The notes beneath the pieces are model-generated. The model searched no databases. It was not told where the DNA came from and worked only from the letters and a program-made list of their open reading frames with translations. The position numbers and the translations under genes were made by a program. DNA of 64,000 nucleotides from Streptomyces sp. NBC_00572 (lineage in GTDB: Bacteria > Actinomycetota > Actinomycetes > Streptomycetales > Streptomycetaceae): positions 6,324,001 to 6,388,000 of the forward strand of contig NZ_JAPENX010000001.1 in assembly GCF_026341815.1 (NCBI RefSeq). Direction: 5' to 3'. Below are positions 34,909-43,935 of the stretch, piece after piece (within the stretch, counting starts at the first letter, position 1; every line of letters starts with the position of its first letter).

Positions 34909-34941
34909 ACGGGGCCGGAGCCCAGTCGGCTCCGGCCCCGT
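34909..34941. terminator. 14-bp perfect stem, 5-nt loop
   Basis: ACGGGGCCGGAGCC at 34909-34922 pairs with GGCTCCGGCCCCGT at 34928-34941, with CAGTC as loop. It is 31 bp past the stop of the minus-strand protease gene at 34973, and terminates it before the oxygenase promoter. Confidence 0.85.
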
Positions 34942-34972
34942 CACAGGGTCGCGTGAAGGCGTTGCCTCAGCG

Positions 34973-36793
34973 TCAGAAGGTCAGGTTCCAGGCGTCGATC
35001 TTGCCCGTGTCCTGGCTCGCGTTGTCGTTCACGCGGAGCTTCCAGACCCCGTTCGCGACCTCCGCCGAGGCGTTGACCGTGAACGTCTGGACGATGTTGT
35101 CCGTGCCGCTGCCGGTCCGGTTGTGGACCGTGTACACGGTGCCGTCCGGGGCCACCAGATCGACCTTCAGATCACCGATGTAGGTGTGCTTGACGTCCAC
35201 GCCCACCTTGAGGGTGGCCGGGGCGTTGCCCGTCACGCCGCTGACCGTGATGGAGCTCTCCACGGTGGCGTTGTCGGTGATCGTGACGTCGGTGAGGTTC
35301 TCGAAGTACGCGCCGGGCGGCGGGGTGCTGCCGCCGACGGCCTTCAGGGCGTCGACCGCGCCCTCACCGAAGAAGCCGTTCTTGGTCGTGGTGCCCTTGC
35401 AACGGGTGTCCGAGGGGCAGGCCCTGTCCGTGGCCTGGACGCCCAGCTGGTCCCGGATCTGCGCCGGGGTGAACGTCGGGTTGGTGCTCGCGATCAGCGC
35501 GGCGACGCCGGTGACGTGCGGGGAGGCCATCGAGGTGCCGCTCATGTTGCCGTACTTGCCGCCCGGCAGCGTCGAGTACACCTGGGTGGAGCCGTCACCG
35601 CCCGGCGCGGCGATGTCGACGACGCCGTTGCCGAAGTTCGAGTACGAGGCCTTCGCGCCGCCGCTCGCCTGCGCGGCGACGGTCACGACGCCCGGCAGCT
35701 CGGTCGGGATGTCGATGCAGGCGTTGGTGATGGTGCGGGTGACCGGCGTCGAGTCGTTGGGGCTCTCGGAGTCGGTCGTCTTGTTCGCCAGGTCGTAGTT
35801 GGAGTTGCCGGCGGCGGCCACCTGGAGCGAACCCTTGCCCTCGGCGTACTCCTGCGCCCGGCGGACACCCTCGATGATGGCGGCCTGGTCCACGTTGTCC
35901 GGGCAGTTGAACTGCCACGGGTCGGTGTAGTAGCTGTTGTTGGTGACCTTGAAGCCGTGGTCACCGGCCCACATGAAGCCGCAGACGGTGTTCTCCGCGA
36001 AGAACAGGCTGCTGGTCGGCTCCGCGATGCGGACGGAGGAGATCTTCACGCCCGGCGCGACGCCGATGACGCCCTTGCCGTTCTTGGCGGCCGCGATCGT
36101 GCCCGCGACGTGCGTGCCGTGGGTGCCGACGTCACGCCAGGCACCCGCGCGGGTGTCCGCCTTGCCGTAGGCGCAGGAGGCCGAGTCGGCGGCGTTGAAG
36201 TTGGGCGCGATGTCCTGGTGCTGGTCGTCCACGCCGGTGTCGAGGACACCGACCTTCACCGTCGCCGAACCGGTGGTGACCGCCCAGGCCTGCTCGGCCT
36301 TGATCTGCGTCATGTCCCAGCGGTTCGACTCCGTCAGCGTGGTCGTCGACTGCGCGGGGTTCGCCGGGAGCGCCGGGTTGTAGGCGTCGGCGGGGACGTC
36401 GGACGTACGGGTCGCACCGACCTGCTGGACGCCGCCGACCGTGCGCATCGCCGAGGCGAACGACGAGGACGTCGAGTGCGCCACGATCACGCCGATCGCG
36501 TCATACGTCGCGAAGGCCGAACCGCCGTTGCTCGCGACCGCGCCGCTGACCGCGGAGGTGCCGCCAGGTGCCGTGATCACCAGGTACGCGCGGGTGCCCG
36601 CGGCCCATGCGGCCGGAGCCGCCGCCGGCGTCGTGATGCTCTGCGTCGCCCCCGCCGAACGGGCCGCGACGGGCGCCGTGTCGGTCGGTGCTGCCTGGGC
36701 GAATCCCGCGGGAGCGGCGAGCGCGACGGTCGTACCGAGCGCTGCGACGGCTATCGCCGACGATCTCAACCGGCTGGATATGAGGGAAAACAA
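34973..36793 (-). CDS. Secreted subtilisin-family serine protease with P domain
   Basis: This 606-residue protein starts with TTG 36793, 7 bp after GGAGG. It has a signal peptide (about 1-35), a propeptide (about 40-140), an S8 catalytic domain (about 150-510) and a C-terminal P/proprotein convertase domain (about 520-606). Catalytic residues are in VGVLDTGVDDQHQDIAPN (Asp), GTHGTHVAGTIAAAKNGKG (His), AAAGNSNYDLA (Asn) and GNMSGTSMASPHVTGVAAL (Ser). The P domain has GDLKVDLVAPDGTVYTVHNR. It is an extracellular general protease, probably self-activated. Convergent genes are separated by a strong terminator. Confidence 0.95.
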   Translation of the reverse strand: MFSLISSRLRSSAIAVAALGTTVALAAPAGFAQAAPTDTAPVAARSAGATQSITTPAAAPAAWAAGTRAYLVITAPGGTSAVSGAVASNGGSAFATYDAIGVIVAHSTSSSFASAMRTVGGVQQVGATRTSDVPADAYNPALPANPAQSTTTLTESNRWDMTQIKAEQAWAVTTGSATVKVGVLDTGVDDQHQDIAPNFNAADSASCAYGKADTRAGAWRDVGTHGTHVAGTIAAAKNGKGVIGVAPGVKISSVRIAEPTSSLFFAENTVCGFMWAGDHGFKVTNNSYYTDPWQFNCPDNVDQAAIIEGVRRAQEYAEGKGSLQVAAAGNSNYDLANKTTDSESPNDSTPVTRTITNACIDIPTELPGVVTVAAQASGGAKASYSNFGNGVVDIAAPGGDGSTQVYSTLPGGKYGNMSGTSMASPHVTGVAALIASTNPTFTPAQIRDQLGVQATDRACPSDTRCKGTTTKNGFFGEGAVDALKAVGGSTPPPGAYFENLTDVTITDNATVESSITVSGVTGNAPATLKVGVDVKHTYIGDLKVDLVAPDGTVYTVHNRTGSGTDNIVQTFTVNASAEVANGVWKLRVNDNASQDTGKIDAWNLTF

Positions 36794-36948
36794 TGCGTCC
36801 TCCGATGACCCGGTGGCGCGGGTGGCGCCCGCCGGGCCGTGTGATGTGTGGGGTGGACGCAAGATCCCAGAGTCGCGAGTCGGAAGGAAGCATTCCGTAC
36901 GAGAAGTCCGTTCGTGTTACGCACTGTTGACCGAGGGTGGCGATTTCC

Positions 36949-36983
36949 TGGACATCTGTCCATGTATAGTGGACATCTGTCCA
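36949..36983. promoter_or_regulatory. Paired TetR-type operators flanking a -10 element
   Basis: Two identical copies of TGGACATCTGTCCA, each palindromic apart from its centre, occur at 36949-36962 and 36970-36983. Between and overlapping the second is TATAGT at 36965-36970, a plausible -10. Wider symmetry extends to TTTCC/GGAAA. The TetR gene in the downstream operon is the obvious regulator. Confidence 0.75.
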
Positions 36984-37019
36984 GGAAATCCGGGGCAGGT
37001 GAAAGCGGAGGAGACGACG

Positions 37020-37382
37020 GTGGAGACGACAGCGAACGTGCTGGTGGGCCTGGTGGCGGCCCTGCACGCGTACATCCTGGTTCTGGAGATGTTCCTCTGG
37101 GAGAAGAAGCCGGGGCGCGGCCTCTCCGGCTTCGACGCCGACATGGCCCGCGCGACCGCGCCGCTCGCCGCGAACCAGGGCCTCTACAACGGCTTCCTGG
37201 CCGCCGGACTCGTCTGGGGCCTGATCGCCGACGACCCGACCGGCTTCCGGGTCCAGGTCTTCTTCCTCAGCTGTGTCGTCATCGCCGGTCTGTACGGCGG
37301 AGTCACCGCCAACCGCCGCATCCTGGTCGCCCAGGCGCTTCCCGGGGCGCTCGCCCTCGGCGCCGTATTGTGGAGCCGGTGA
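37020..37382 (+). CDS. DUF1304 membrane protein
   Basis: This 120-residue protein starts with GTG 37020, 8 bp after GGAGGAG. It has four hydrophobic helices, including ANVLVGLVAALHAYILVLEM, and the motif NQGLYNGFLAAGLVWGLIAD typical of DUF1304. It is coupled to a TetR gene by a GTGA overlap at 37379-37382. Such small membrane proteins of unknown function often accompany their own TetR regulator. A transport or membrane-stress role is possible. Confidence 0.85.
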   Translation: METTANVLVGLVAALHAYILVLEMFLWEKKPGRGLSGFDADMARATAPLAANQGLYNGFLAAGLVWGLIADDPTGFRVQVFFLSCVVIAGLYGGVTANRRILVAQALPGALALGAVLWSR

Positions 37383-38005
37383 GGGAAGCGAAGAACGGGC
37401 CGAAGAACGGGCCGGTGAACGGGCCTGCGGCCGGGCCGGTGGCCGCGACGCAGGGCGACCCCCGCGCGGCCAGGACGCGCGGCAAACTGCGACAGGCACT
37501 GTTCGACGAGTGCGCCGAGCGCCCGCTGGCCGAGGTCACCATCGCCACGCTCGTACGCCGGGCCGGCGTCGGCCGCGCCACCTTCTACGTCCACTACAGC
37601 GACCTGGAGGCCCTCGCGGTCGACGCCTGCGCCGACGTGGTCCGGGACGCGGTGGACGCCCTGCACGCCTGGCGGGGCACTCCCGACCCTGCGTCCCCGC
37701 CGCCCGCACTGCTCGACTTCCTCGCCGAACTCGCCCCGCACGCGGGCCTCTACCGCGCCCTGCTGCGCCCGGGCGGCGGCGGACCGCTCGGTCTCGTGCT
37801 CCACGAGGACCTGCGGGCCCGCAGCTTCCACGAGCGCAGCCTGGCCGGGGCCCCCGAGCCGGAACTGATCGCCTCAGCGGTGGCCGCGACCTTCGCCGGA
37901 GTGCTCGCCGACTGGCTGCACGGCCTCGTGGAGGGCGACTCGGACCGGATCGCCCACCAGATCTGGCGCCTGCTCGTCACCCTGCACCGCACGCCGTCGG
38001 GGTAG
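37379..38005 (+). CDS. TetR family repressor
   Basis: This 208-residue protein starts with GTG 37379. A low-complexity head with KNGPKNGPVNGPAAGPVAA is followed by the helix-turn-helix (about 30-75) VTIATLVRRAGVGRATFYVH and YSDLEALAVDACADVV. The C-terminal ligand domain is variable (about 85-208). It is translationally coupled to the DUF1304 gene. The paired palindromes upstream are its likely binding sites, making the operon autoregulated. Confidence 0.9.
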   Translation: MREAKNGPKNGPVNGPAAGPVAATQGDPRAARTRGKLRQALFDECAERPLAEVTIATLVRRAGVGRATFYVHYSDLEALAVDACADVVRDAVDALHAWRGTPDPASPPPALLDFLAELAPHAGLYRALLRPGGGGPLGLVLHEDLRARSFHERSLAGAPEPELIASAVAATFAGVLADWLHGLVEGDSDRIAHQIWRLLVTLHRTPSG

Positions 38006-38030
38006 TACGGGCCTGCCCGTACTACCCCGA
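37997..38030. terminator. 15-bp perfect stem, 4-nt loop at convergent ends
   Basis: TCGGGGTAGTACGGG (37997-38011) pairs with CCCGTACTACCCCGA (38016-38030), loop CCTG. It overlaps the TetR stop codon (38003-38005) and is 17 bp before the amylase stop, so it serves both. Confidence 0.85.
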
Positions 38031-38046
38031 GAGTCAGGCGTTCCGG

Positions 38047-41000
38047 CTACTTCAGGTACGGGCCCGCGGCGCCGATCCTGCCGGGGCCGTTCAGGACGTA
38101 CACCCGAAGGTTGCCCTTGCCCGGCGCGCCGACCGTGAGCGTGCCGTTGGTGACGGTCTTCACGTCGCCGGTGACCGCGTCGGTGTACGTGCCGTTCGGG
38201 ATGCCCGTGTACGTGGCACCGCCCGTGACCGTGACCAGGGCGAAGCTGTCCGTACTCCCGCTGGTGTAGCGGCGCTTGAACGCCATGCCGCCCGAGATGC
38301 CCTCCGTGGAGTACTGCCCCATCTGGAGCGCGGGGATGGCGCGGCGGATCTGGTTGAGCCGCTGCACGTGCTTCACCAGGGGCTGCTCCAGCGTGGTCGC
38401 GACCGCCCCGGAGGCCGAGGAGACCTGGGAGAAGTCGGAGGCCGTGACGGATCCGGCGACGTGGTCGCCGAAGTACGCGCGCCCGGTCGTGGCGAGCGGG
38501 CAGGACGGCCCGCAGTCGATCTTCTTCCCCTTCTGGAACTCGATCTCGGAGCCGTAGTACAGCGTCGGGATGCCGCGGAAGGTCCACATCAGGGACATGT
38601 TCTCCGCCCAGGCGTCGGTGCCGCCCGTGTACCGCTCGCTCGACTTGTTGGGGCCGTAGTCGTGGCTGTCGACGTAGACGACGTTGTACGTGGCGTCGTT
38701 GTAACTGTCGTCCGAGTCCTTGCCGTTGTAGAAGGCGTTCGACGCGTCACCGAAGTTCATGTGCATGCGCATGTCGATGACGTTCATGCCGGAGAAGCGG
38801 CTGTGGTCGGGGGAGTGGTAGTTGTTCCCGTTCAGGAAGGCGTTGGTGGAGGTGGGCTGGCTGCCGGTGCCCTGCTGCTGCTCGTAGTCGTACATCTCCA
38901 GTGCGGCCTTGGTGTCGTCGGCGTCGTACTCCTTGCGCTCCTTCCAGGTGTAGAACTGCGCCGAGTGGTTCACCGAGCCGCGGTTCCACTTGTCGTTCAC
39001 GAAGGCCGCGACCTCGCCGAAGACGAAGAAGTTCTTCGCGGCCTCGACGCCGTGGCTCTGGGTGACCCGCTCCTGGATGGCGGGCAGGAAGCGGCGGTTC
39101 CAGGTGGTGCGCGGGATGTGCACGGCCGTGTCCACGCGGAAGCCGTCGACGCCCATGTCGATGTACTTGTTGTAGGCGCCGATCAGATAGTTCTGCACGG
39201 TCGGGTTCTCGGTGTTGAAGTCGGCGAGGTCCTCGTGCAGCCAGCACGAGCGGGAGTCCTCACCCTCCCAGTTGCCGATCCAGCACTGGTGGAAGAGTGC
39301 CTTCGGGAACATCCCGGACGTCGGGCTCGGCCACTGGCAGTTGTAGACGGTGTAGCCCTCGGCGCTCTTGCCGCCGGTGGGCTTTCCCCAGTTGAGGCAG
39401 GTGTTGCCGGCCGGCTCGGCCGTCGACCACAGGTCGCCGTTGTAGTAGGACTTCCCGGACTTGGCGTCGACCGTCAGGCCGTCGTACTCGAAACCGGGCT
39501 GCTTCTCGTCGTAGTACCAGCTCCACTGGCTGTCCCGGACGCCGTACACGGTGGGCGTGAACAGGCCCTTGGCGCCCCAGCGCGAGGAGTGGTTGTAGAC
39601 GACGTCCTGGTAGATCTTCATGCCCTTGGCGTGGGCGGCGTCGATCAGGTCCTGGTAGGAGGCGCCGGCCGACTCCAGGCGCGGGTCGACCTTGTAGAAG
39701 TCGTAGCCGTGGTACCCGTGGTAGTCGTAGTCGGACCGGTTGAGGACCACCGGGGTCACCCATATCGCCGAGAAGCCGAGGCCCTTGACGTAGTCGAGCT
39801 TCTGGACGAGACCCTTGAAGTCGCCCCGGAACATGGGGTCGTCGTTGGCCGCGTTGCCCGACTTGGTGTGCTGGCTGCCGCCTCGGTTGTTCGACGCGTC
39901 GCCGTCGTAGAAGCGAGCGGTCAGGACGAAGTAGATCGGGTCCTTGCGCGGGTCGGTGCCGAGCGGCTTCCCGGTGCCGGGGTTCGCCGGCTTGTCCCCG
40001 GTGGTCGCGGTCGCGGGCGCCGAGGCGGCGGAGACGTTGCCCGCCGCGTCCACGGCCTTCACCGTGTAGGTGTACGCGGTCCGCTCGGCGAGGCCCGTGT
40101 CGGAGAACACGGTGGAGCCGACGTCCGTGACGACCGTCCCGCCGCTGCCACCGACCCGGGTGACCTGGTACTTCGTCACGCCCTTGTCGTCGGTGGCGGG
40201 GTCCCAGGTGAGCAGCACCGAGACGCCGTCCGCCGCGGCGGTGACCTTCGTGGGCGCGGTCGGGGCCTGGGTGTCGGGCACCTCGGCGGCGCACGGATCG
40301 GCCGCGTTCCCCGTCACCGCGTTGTTCCGTACGGTGCTGACGCCCGCGCCGATGGCGTAGTCGGCGCCCCCGTTGTTGTCCCAGGTGCCGTTGCCGTTGT
40401 TGAAGGCGGCCTTGAGCGAGGCGGCCGTCCCGAGGTCGACCTCCCGCTTCCACCAGCCGGTGCACGCGGCCTGCATGCCGACGCCGGGGACGGTGGTCCA
40501 GGCGCCGCCCGCGGGCTGGTAGTGGATGTTGACGGTCGACCAGCCGAGGGCCTCGGTGGAGTAGTAGACGGTGGCCTTGGCGCCCGCGGTGGGGGTGGGG
40601 GTCGGCGTGGGTTCGGTTCCGGCGCAGGGGTCCGAGTGGGCGATCACCCCGTCCTTGACGGTGATGGCGCCGGTGCCCAGGGCGTAGTTCTTGCCGCCGT
40701 TGTTGTCCCAGGTCCCGCTGCCGTTGTTGAAGGTGGCCTGGAGTCCGGTGGCCGTGCCGAGGGTGACGGTCTTCTTCACCCAGTCGGTACAGCCGGCCTC
40801 CATGGCCACGCCGGGGACCGTGGTCCAGGAACCGCCGTCGGGCGCCCAATGAAGGTTGTACTGCGCCCAGTTCTTCGTCTTCGTCCAGTAGAAGACGGTC
40901 GCGGTGTTCTCGGCGGTGGCCGCGACCGGGGCGGTGCGCGGGTCGCCGTCCAGAGAGGGTCCGCCGGACGGTGCGGTCACCAGACCGAGGATGCCGGCGG

Positions 41001-41073
41001 CGACCGCCAGGGCGGCCAACGGCCCAAGGGGGAGCCGTCTGTGAGGGGGTGTCAGTCCGCGGGTGCGTGTCAT
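38047..41073 (-). CDS. Secreted multidomain alpha-amylase (GH13) with starch-binding modules
   Basis: This 1008-residue protein starts with ATG 41073. The layout is: signal peptide (about 1-45); two CBM25-type starch-binding modules (about 55-140 and 160-250), each with a FNNG(S/N)GTWDNNGG motif; a fibronectin III domain (about 265-350); then GH13 (about 370-1008). GH13 motifs are present: IYQDVVYNHSSR, DGFRVDTAVHIPR (nucleophile Asp), FVFGEVAAF (acid/base Glu) and VVYVDSHDYG. It hydrolyses starch outside the cell. The proline/threonine linker TEPTPTPTPTAG joins the CBMs. A CTTGC direct repeat lies upstream, as in other Streptomyces amylase genes. Confidence 0.95.
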   Translation of the reverse strand: MTRTRGLTPPHRRLPLGPLAALAVAAGILGLVTAPSGGPSLDGDPRTAPVAATAENTATVFYWTKTKNWAQYNLHWAPDGGSWTTVPGVAMEAGCTDWVKKTVTLGTATGLQATFNNGSGTWDNNGGKNYALGTGAITVKDGVIAHSDPCAGTEPTPTPTPTAGAKATVYYSTEALGWSTVNIHYQPAGGAWTTVPGVGMQAACTGWWKREVDLGTAASLKAAFNNGNGTWDNNGGADYAIGAGVSTVRNNAVTGNAADPCAAEVPDTQAPTAPTKVTAAADGVSVLLTWDPATDDKGVTKYQVTRVGGSGGTVVTDVGSTVFSDTGLAERTAYTYTVKAVDAAGNVSAASAPATATTGDKPANPGTGKPLGTDPRKDPIYFVLTARFYDGDASNNRGGSQHTKSGNAANDDPMFRGDFKGLVQKLDYVKGLGFSAIWVTPVVLNRSDYDYHGYHGYDFYKVDPRLESAGASYQDLIDAAHAKGMKIYQDVVYNHSSRWGAKGLFTPTVYGVRDSQWSWYYDEKQPGFEYDGLTVDAKSGKSYYNGDLWSTAEPAGNTCLNWGKPTGGKSAEGYTVYNCQWPSPTSGMFPKALFHQCWIGNWEGEDSRSCWLHEDLADFNTENPTVQNYLIGAYNKYIDMGVDGFRVDTAVHIPRTTWNRRFLPAIQERVTQSHGVEAAKNFFVFGEVAAFVNDKWNRGSVNHSAQFYTWKERKEYDADDTKAALEMYDYEQQQGTGSQPTSTNAFLNGNNYHSPDHSRFSGMNVIDMRMHMNFGDASNAFYNGKDSDDSYNDATYNVVYVDSHDYGPNKSSERYTGGTDAWAENMSLMWTFRGIPTLYYGSEIEFQKGKKIDCGPSCPLATTGRAYFGDHVAGSVTASDFSQVSSASGAVATTLEQPLVKHVQRLNQIRRAIPALQMGQYSTEGISGGMAFKRRYTSGSTDSFALVTVTGGATYTGIPNGTYTDAVTGDVKTVTNGTLTVGAPGKGNLRVYVLNGPGRIGAAGPYLK

Positions 41074-41158
41074 CCGAATCTCCAGGCAGGTCCGTGCGTC
41101 ACCGGGCAGACCTCTGCCCCGGACGGGAATCGAAGCCCTTTGGAAACGCTGTCGGAAA

Positions 41159-41177
41159 CTTGCAGAAACATCTTGCG
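41159..41177. promoter_or_regulatory. CTTGC direct repeat upstream of amylase gene
   Basis: CTTGCAG (41159-41165) and CTTGCG (41172-41177) are direct repeats with a 13-bp period, about 86-104 bp before the start. CTTGCAG-like repeats are known to mediate MalR/glucose control of Streptomyces amylase and chitinase genes. Only two copies are seen, so the call is weak. Confidence 0.45.
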
Positions 41178-41298
41178 TGGCCGGAACGTATCGCCGCGCG
41201 ACTGCCGCGTAAAGAGGTTCGACAGAAGTGCGGACGTACGGAGGTGTGGAAAAGTGGGCGTCTCTGTTGATCGCGCCCCCGCCGAAGGAAGGCATCCG

Positions 41299-41661
41299 AT
41301 GAAGCTCCCCACGCCCTTGTACGTGCTCAACGAAGGGCTGGCGTTCCTCCTGGAGTTGGCGGCGCTGGCCCTGCTCGCGTGGTGGGGCTGGGAGAGCGCG
41401 GAGGCCTGGGCCCCGCGCCTCCTGCTCGCCGTCGCCGCGCCCGTGGCGGCGGCCGTCCTGTGGGGGCTCTTCGCCGCCCCGAAGGCGCGGGTACGGCTAC
41501 CGGTGGCGGGTGTTCTGGCCGTGAAGGCGCTGGTGTTCGGCGCCGCCGCGGCCGCGCTCTACGCGCTGGGGCGGCATGGCGGGGCGGTCGTCTTCGCCGT
41601 CGTGGCCGTGGTCAACACCGCCCTGGCGACGGTGGACCGCCGGGCTCGCGCGGCGGCCTGA
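41299..41661 (+). CDS. YrdB/DUF2568-like small membrane protein
   Basis: This 120-residue protein has about four hydrophobic helices starting MKLPTPLYVLNEGLAFLLEL, with the family hallmark LNEG(L/I)AFLLEL. The GAAGGAAGG site lies 8 bp upstream of ATG 41299. The helices include AVAAPVAAAVLWGLFAAPKA. Function is unknown. It converges with a MarR gene, separated by only 19 bp. Confidence 0.85.
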   Translation: MKLPTPLYVLNEGLAFLLELAALALLAWWGWESAEAWAPRLLLAVAAPVAAAVLWGLFAAPKARVRLPVAGVLAVKALVFGAAAAALYALGRHGGAVVFAVVAVVNTALATVDRRARAAA

Positions 41662-41680
41662 AGTGGTCGGTGACGCTCCC

Positions 41681-42148
41681 TCAGGGGCGCGGCCAGGGCC
41701 GTCCCTCCAGGCGCTCGATGTCCCGATTGAAGCGTTCGAGGAAGGCCGCGAAGCGGGCCACGTCCTCGGGTGACCAGTGCTCCATGACCCGGTCGAGTCC
41801 CTCGATGTTCGAGGTCCGGTCCGCCTCCAGGCGTCGCTCGCCCTCCTCGGTGATGCGGAACTTGCGGGCGATCCCGCCCTGTGGGTCGGGGATGCGCTCC
41901 ACGACCCCGGCGCGCAGCATCGCCGCGGTCTGCCGGTTGAGCGTGGAGGCGTCGAGCCCGAAGGCCTCGCTGAGCTGCCCGATGGACATCGGCCCGTGCA
42001 TGCGGATGCGGCTCAGCAGGACGTATGCGCTGCGGTCCAGGTGGCCACCGGCGGCCCGGGAGCGGGGTGCGTACAGATGGGCGTGCCGACCGAGCAGCAT
42101 CGTCTCGAACTCGACCAGGTGAAGGGGTTTGTCCACGGGCTTGTCCAT
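41681..42148 (-). CDS. MarR family regulator
   Basis: This 155-residue protein starts with ATG 42148 (42190 is an upstream alternative). The winged helix has MSIGQLSEAFGLDASTLNRQ and the wing AGVVERIPDPQGGIARKFRI. It controls, most likely, the divergent MFS exporter gene. In the 124-bp gap there are two TGCAnnnTGCA palindromes. It may sense a drug-like ligand. Confidence 0.9.
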   Translation of the reverse strand: MDKPVDKPLHLVEFETMLLGRHAHLYAPRSRAAGGHLDRSAYVLLSRIRMHGPMSIGQLSEAFGLDASTLNRQTAAMLRAGVVERIPDPQGGIARKFRITEEGERRLEADRTSNIEGLDRVMEHWSPEDVARFAAFLERFNRDIERLEGRPWPRP

Positions 42149-42177
42149 GAGGACATTGTCCCTCGCGATGATCGTAT

Positions 42178-42228
42178 GTGCATCATGCACGCCTTGTGTA
42201 TGGGACCATCAATGTGCACTATGCATAT
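42178..42228. promoter_or_regulatory. Two MarR-type palindromes in the marR/MFS intergenic region
   Basis: GTGCATCATGCAC at 42178-42190 is a perfect palindrome. ATGTGCACTATGCATAT at 42212-42228 shares the TGCA-N3-TGCA core. Both are in the gap between the divergent marR and MFS genes and are likely MarR operators. Confidence 0.65.
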
Positions 42229-42272
42229 TGACCCGTGGTGGACGACCGCCGTGGAAGATCGAGGGAGAACAC

Positions 42273-43742
42273 GTGGACGGCTCCAAGCCCGACGCCCGAC
42301 CCGGAGGCGTCGTCGGCGTCCTCGCGCTCGCGGGCATCGTGGCCGCACTCATGCAGACCCTGGTGGTGCCGCTCATCGGCGACCTCCCCAAGCTGCTCGA
42401 CACCACCGCGTCCAACGCCTCCTGGGTGATCACCGCCACCCTGCTCGCGGGCGCCGTCGCCACCCCCGTGGCCGGCCGGCTCGGCGACACCCTCGGCAAG
42501 CGCCGGGTCCTGCTCGTCTCCGTGATCCCGCTCGTCGTCGGCTCGGTGGTCTGCGCGCTCGCCTCCTCCGTCGTCCCGATGATCGTCGGACGCGGTCTCC
42601 AGGGCCTCGGCATGGGCGTCGTACCGCTCGGCATCAGCCTGCTGCGCGACATCCTCCCGCCCGAGAAGCTCGGCGGCTCCATCGCCCTGATGAGCGCCTC
42701 CATGGGCGTCGGCGGCGCCCTGGGCCTGCCCTTCTCCGCCGCTGTCGCCGAGAACGCCAGCTGGCGCGTGCTCTTCTGGGTCGCCGCCGCGCTCAGCGTC
42801 GTGGTGGGCCTCCTGATCTGGCGCGTCGCCCCCGCGGGACGGCGCGCCGCCGCCCCCGGCCGCTTCGACGTGCCGGGAGCGCTGGGCCTCGGCGTCGGGC
42901 TCGTCGCCCTGCTGCTCGCCGTCTCCAAGGGCGCGACCTGGGGCTGGGGCAGCGGCACCACCCTCGGCCTCTTCGCCGTCGCGGTGGTCGTGCTGCTCGC
43001 CTGGGGCCGGTGGGAGCTGCGTACCCGCGACCCCCTCGTCGACCTGCGCCTCACCGCCCGCCCGGTCGTCCTGATGACCAACATGGCGTCGGTCCTCGTC
43101 GGATTCGCCATGTACGCGCAGTCCCTCGTCGTCCCGCAGCTCTTTCAGTTGCCCGAGGCGACCGGCTACGGACTCGGCCAGTCGATGATGGCCATGGGCC
43201 TCTGGATGGCCCCTGCGGGTCTGATGATGATGGTCCTGGCCCCGCTCGGCGCCAAGCTCTCGGCCGCCCGCGGTCCCAAGGTCACGCTCTCCGTCGGCGC
43301 CCTCGTGATCGCCGTCGGATACGGATCCTCCCTCGCCCTGATGGGCACCACCTGGGGCCTGCTCGTCGTGACCCTCATCTGCAACACGGGTGTGGGACTC
43401 GCCTACGGAGCCATGCCGGCCCTCATCATGGGCGCGGTCCCCCCGGAGGAGACCGCGTCGGCCAACAGCTTCAACACCCTGATGCGATCCATCGGCACCT
43501 CCGTCTCGGCCGCCGTGATCGGTGTCGTCCTCGCCCAGATGACCACCACCCTCGGCGGTCACGCACTGCCCTCCGAGGACGGCTTCCGCGTCGCCATGCT
43601 CATCGGCTGCGGCGTCGGACTCGCCGCTGCCGCCGTCGCGGCCCTGATCCCGGCCCGGCACTCGACGCCGACGGCCGACGCGTCCGGCGCCGGCACCGAG
43701 CCGGGGACCACCCCGCGCACCGCCTCGGAAGCCACCGCCTGA
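42273..43742 (+). CDS. MFS drug efflux transporter (DHA2 type)
   Basis: This 489-residue protein starts with GTG 42273 after GAGGGAG. It has about 12-14 helices. The MFS motif A region GRLGDTLGKRRVLLVSVIPL sits near residue 60-80, and the motif C-like VGGALGLPFSAAVAENASW follows at about 145-165. This matches DHA2 exporters. The divergent MarR gene and shared palindromes suggest ligand-induced expression. It ends with a strong hairpin at 43782-43830. Confidence 0.92.
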   Translation: MDGSKPDARPGGVVGVLALAGIVAALMQTLVVPLIGDLPKLLDTTASNASWVITATLLAGAVATPVAGRLGDTLGKRRVLLVSVIPLVVGSVVCALASSVVPMIVGRGLQGLGMGVVPLGISLLRDILPPEKLGGSIALMSASMGVGGALGLPFSAAVAENASWRVLFWVAAALSVVVGLLIWRVAPAGRRAAAPGRFDVPGALGLGVGLVALLLAVSKGATWGWGSGTTLGLFAVAVVVLLAWGRWELRTRDPLVDLRLTARPVVLMTNMASVLVGFAMYAQSLVVPQLFQLPEATGYGLGQSMMAMGLWMAPAGLMMMVLAPLGAKLSAARGPKVTLSVGALVIAVGYGSSLALMGTTWGLLVVTLICNTGVGLAYGAMPALIMGAVPPEETASANSFNTLMRSIGTSVSAAVIGVVLAQMTTTLGGHALPSEDGFRVAMLIGCGVGLAAAAVAALIPARHSTPTADASGAGTEPGTTPRTASEATA

Positions 43743-43781
43743 GCCCCGCGGCGCGTCGCCTCCGAGGCGACCACCGCGCGC

Positions 43782-43830
43782 GCGAGCCCGGCGCCACCAA
43801 GCCCGTCATCGGGCGGGGCGCCGGGCTCGC
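43782..43830. terminator. 14-bp stem with inner hairpin, after the MFS gene
   Basis: GCGAGCCCGGCGCC at 43782-43795 pairs with GGCGCCGGGCTCGC at 43817-43830. The loop contains GCCCG-TCAT-CGGGC at 43801-43814. It begins 40 bp past the MFS stop (43742). Confidence 0.8.
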
Positions 43831-43935
43831 CCTCGACGGCGGTGCGGCGTCCGTCGCCGCCGGCCTCGCCATGGCGTGGGCCGCCGTCGGCCTGGCGACC
43901 GACCGGGGCCGGCGGGCCCGGCTCCTCGCCCGTCG

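Noticed and set aside
37273..41661. A 1462-residue open frame on the plus strand
   Set aside because: It runs opposite the amylase gene and reads as a valine/glycine/arginine-rich shadow of it. Only its last 120 residues (from 41299) look like a real protein.
42149..42190. Upstream ATG at 42190 as the start of the MarR gene
   Set aside because: It would place the coding region over the palindrome at 42178-42190 and add residues with no family match.
43743..43935. Possible coding sequence downstream of the MFS gene
   Set aside because: It is a continuation of shadow frames and overlaps the terminator hairpin.
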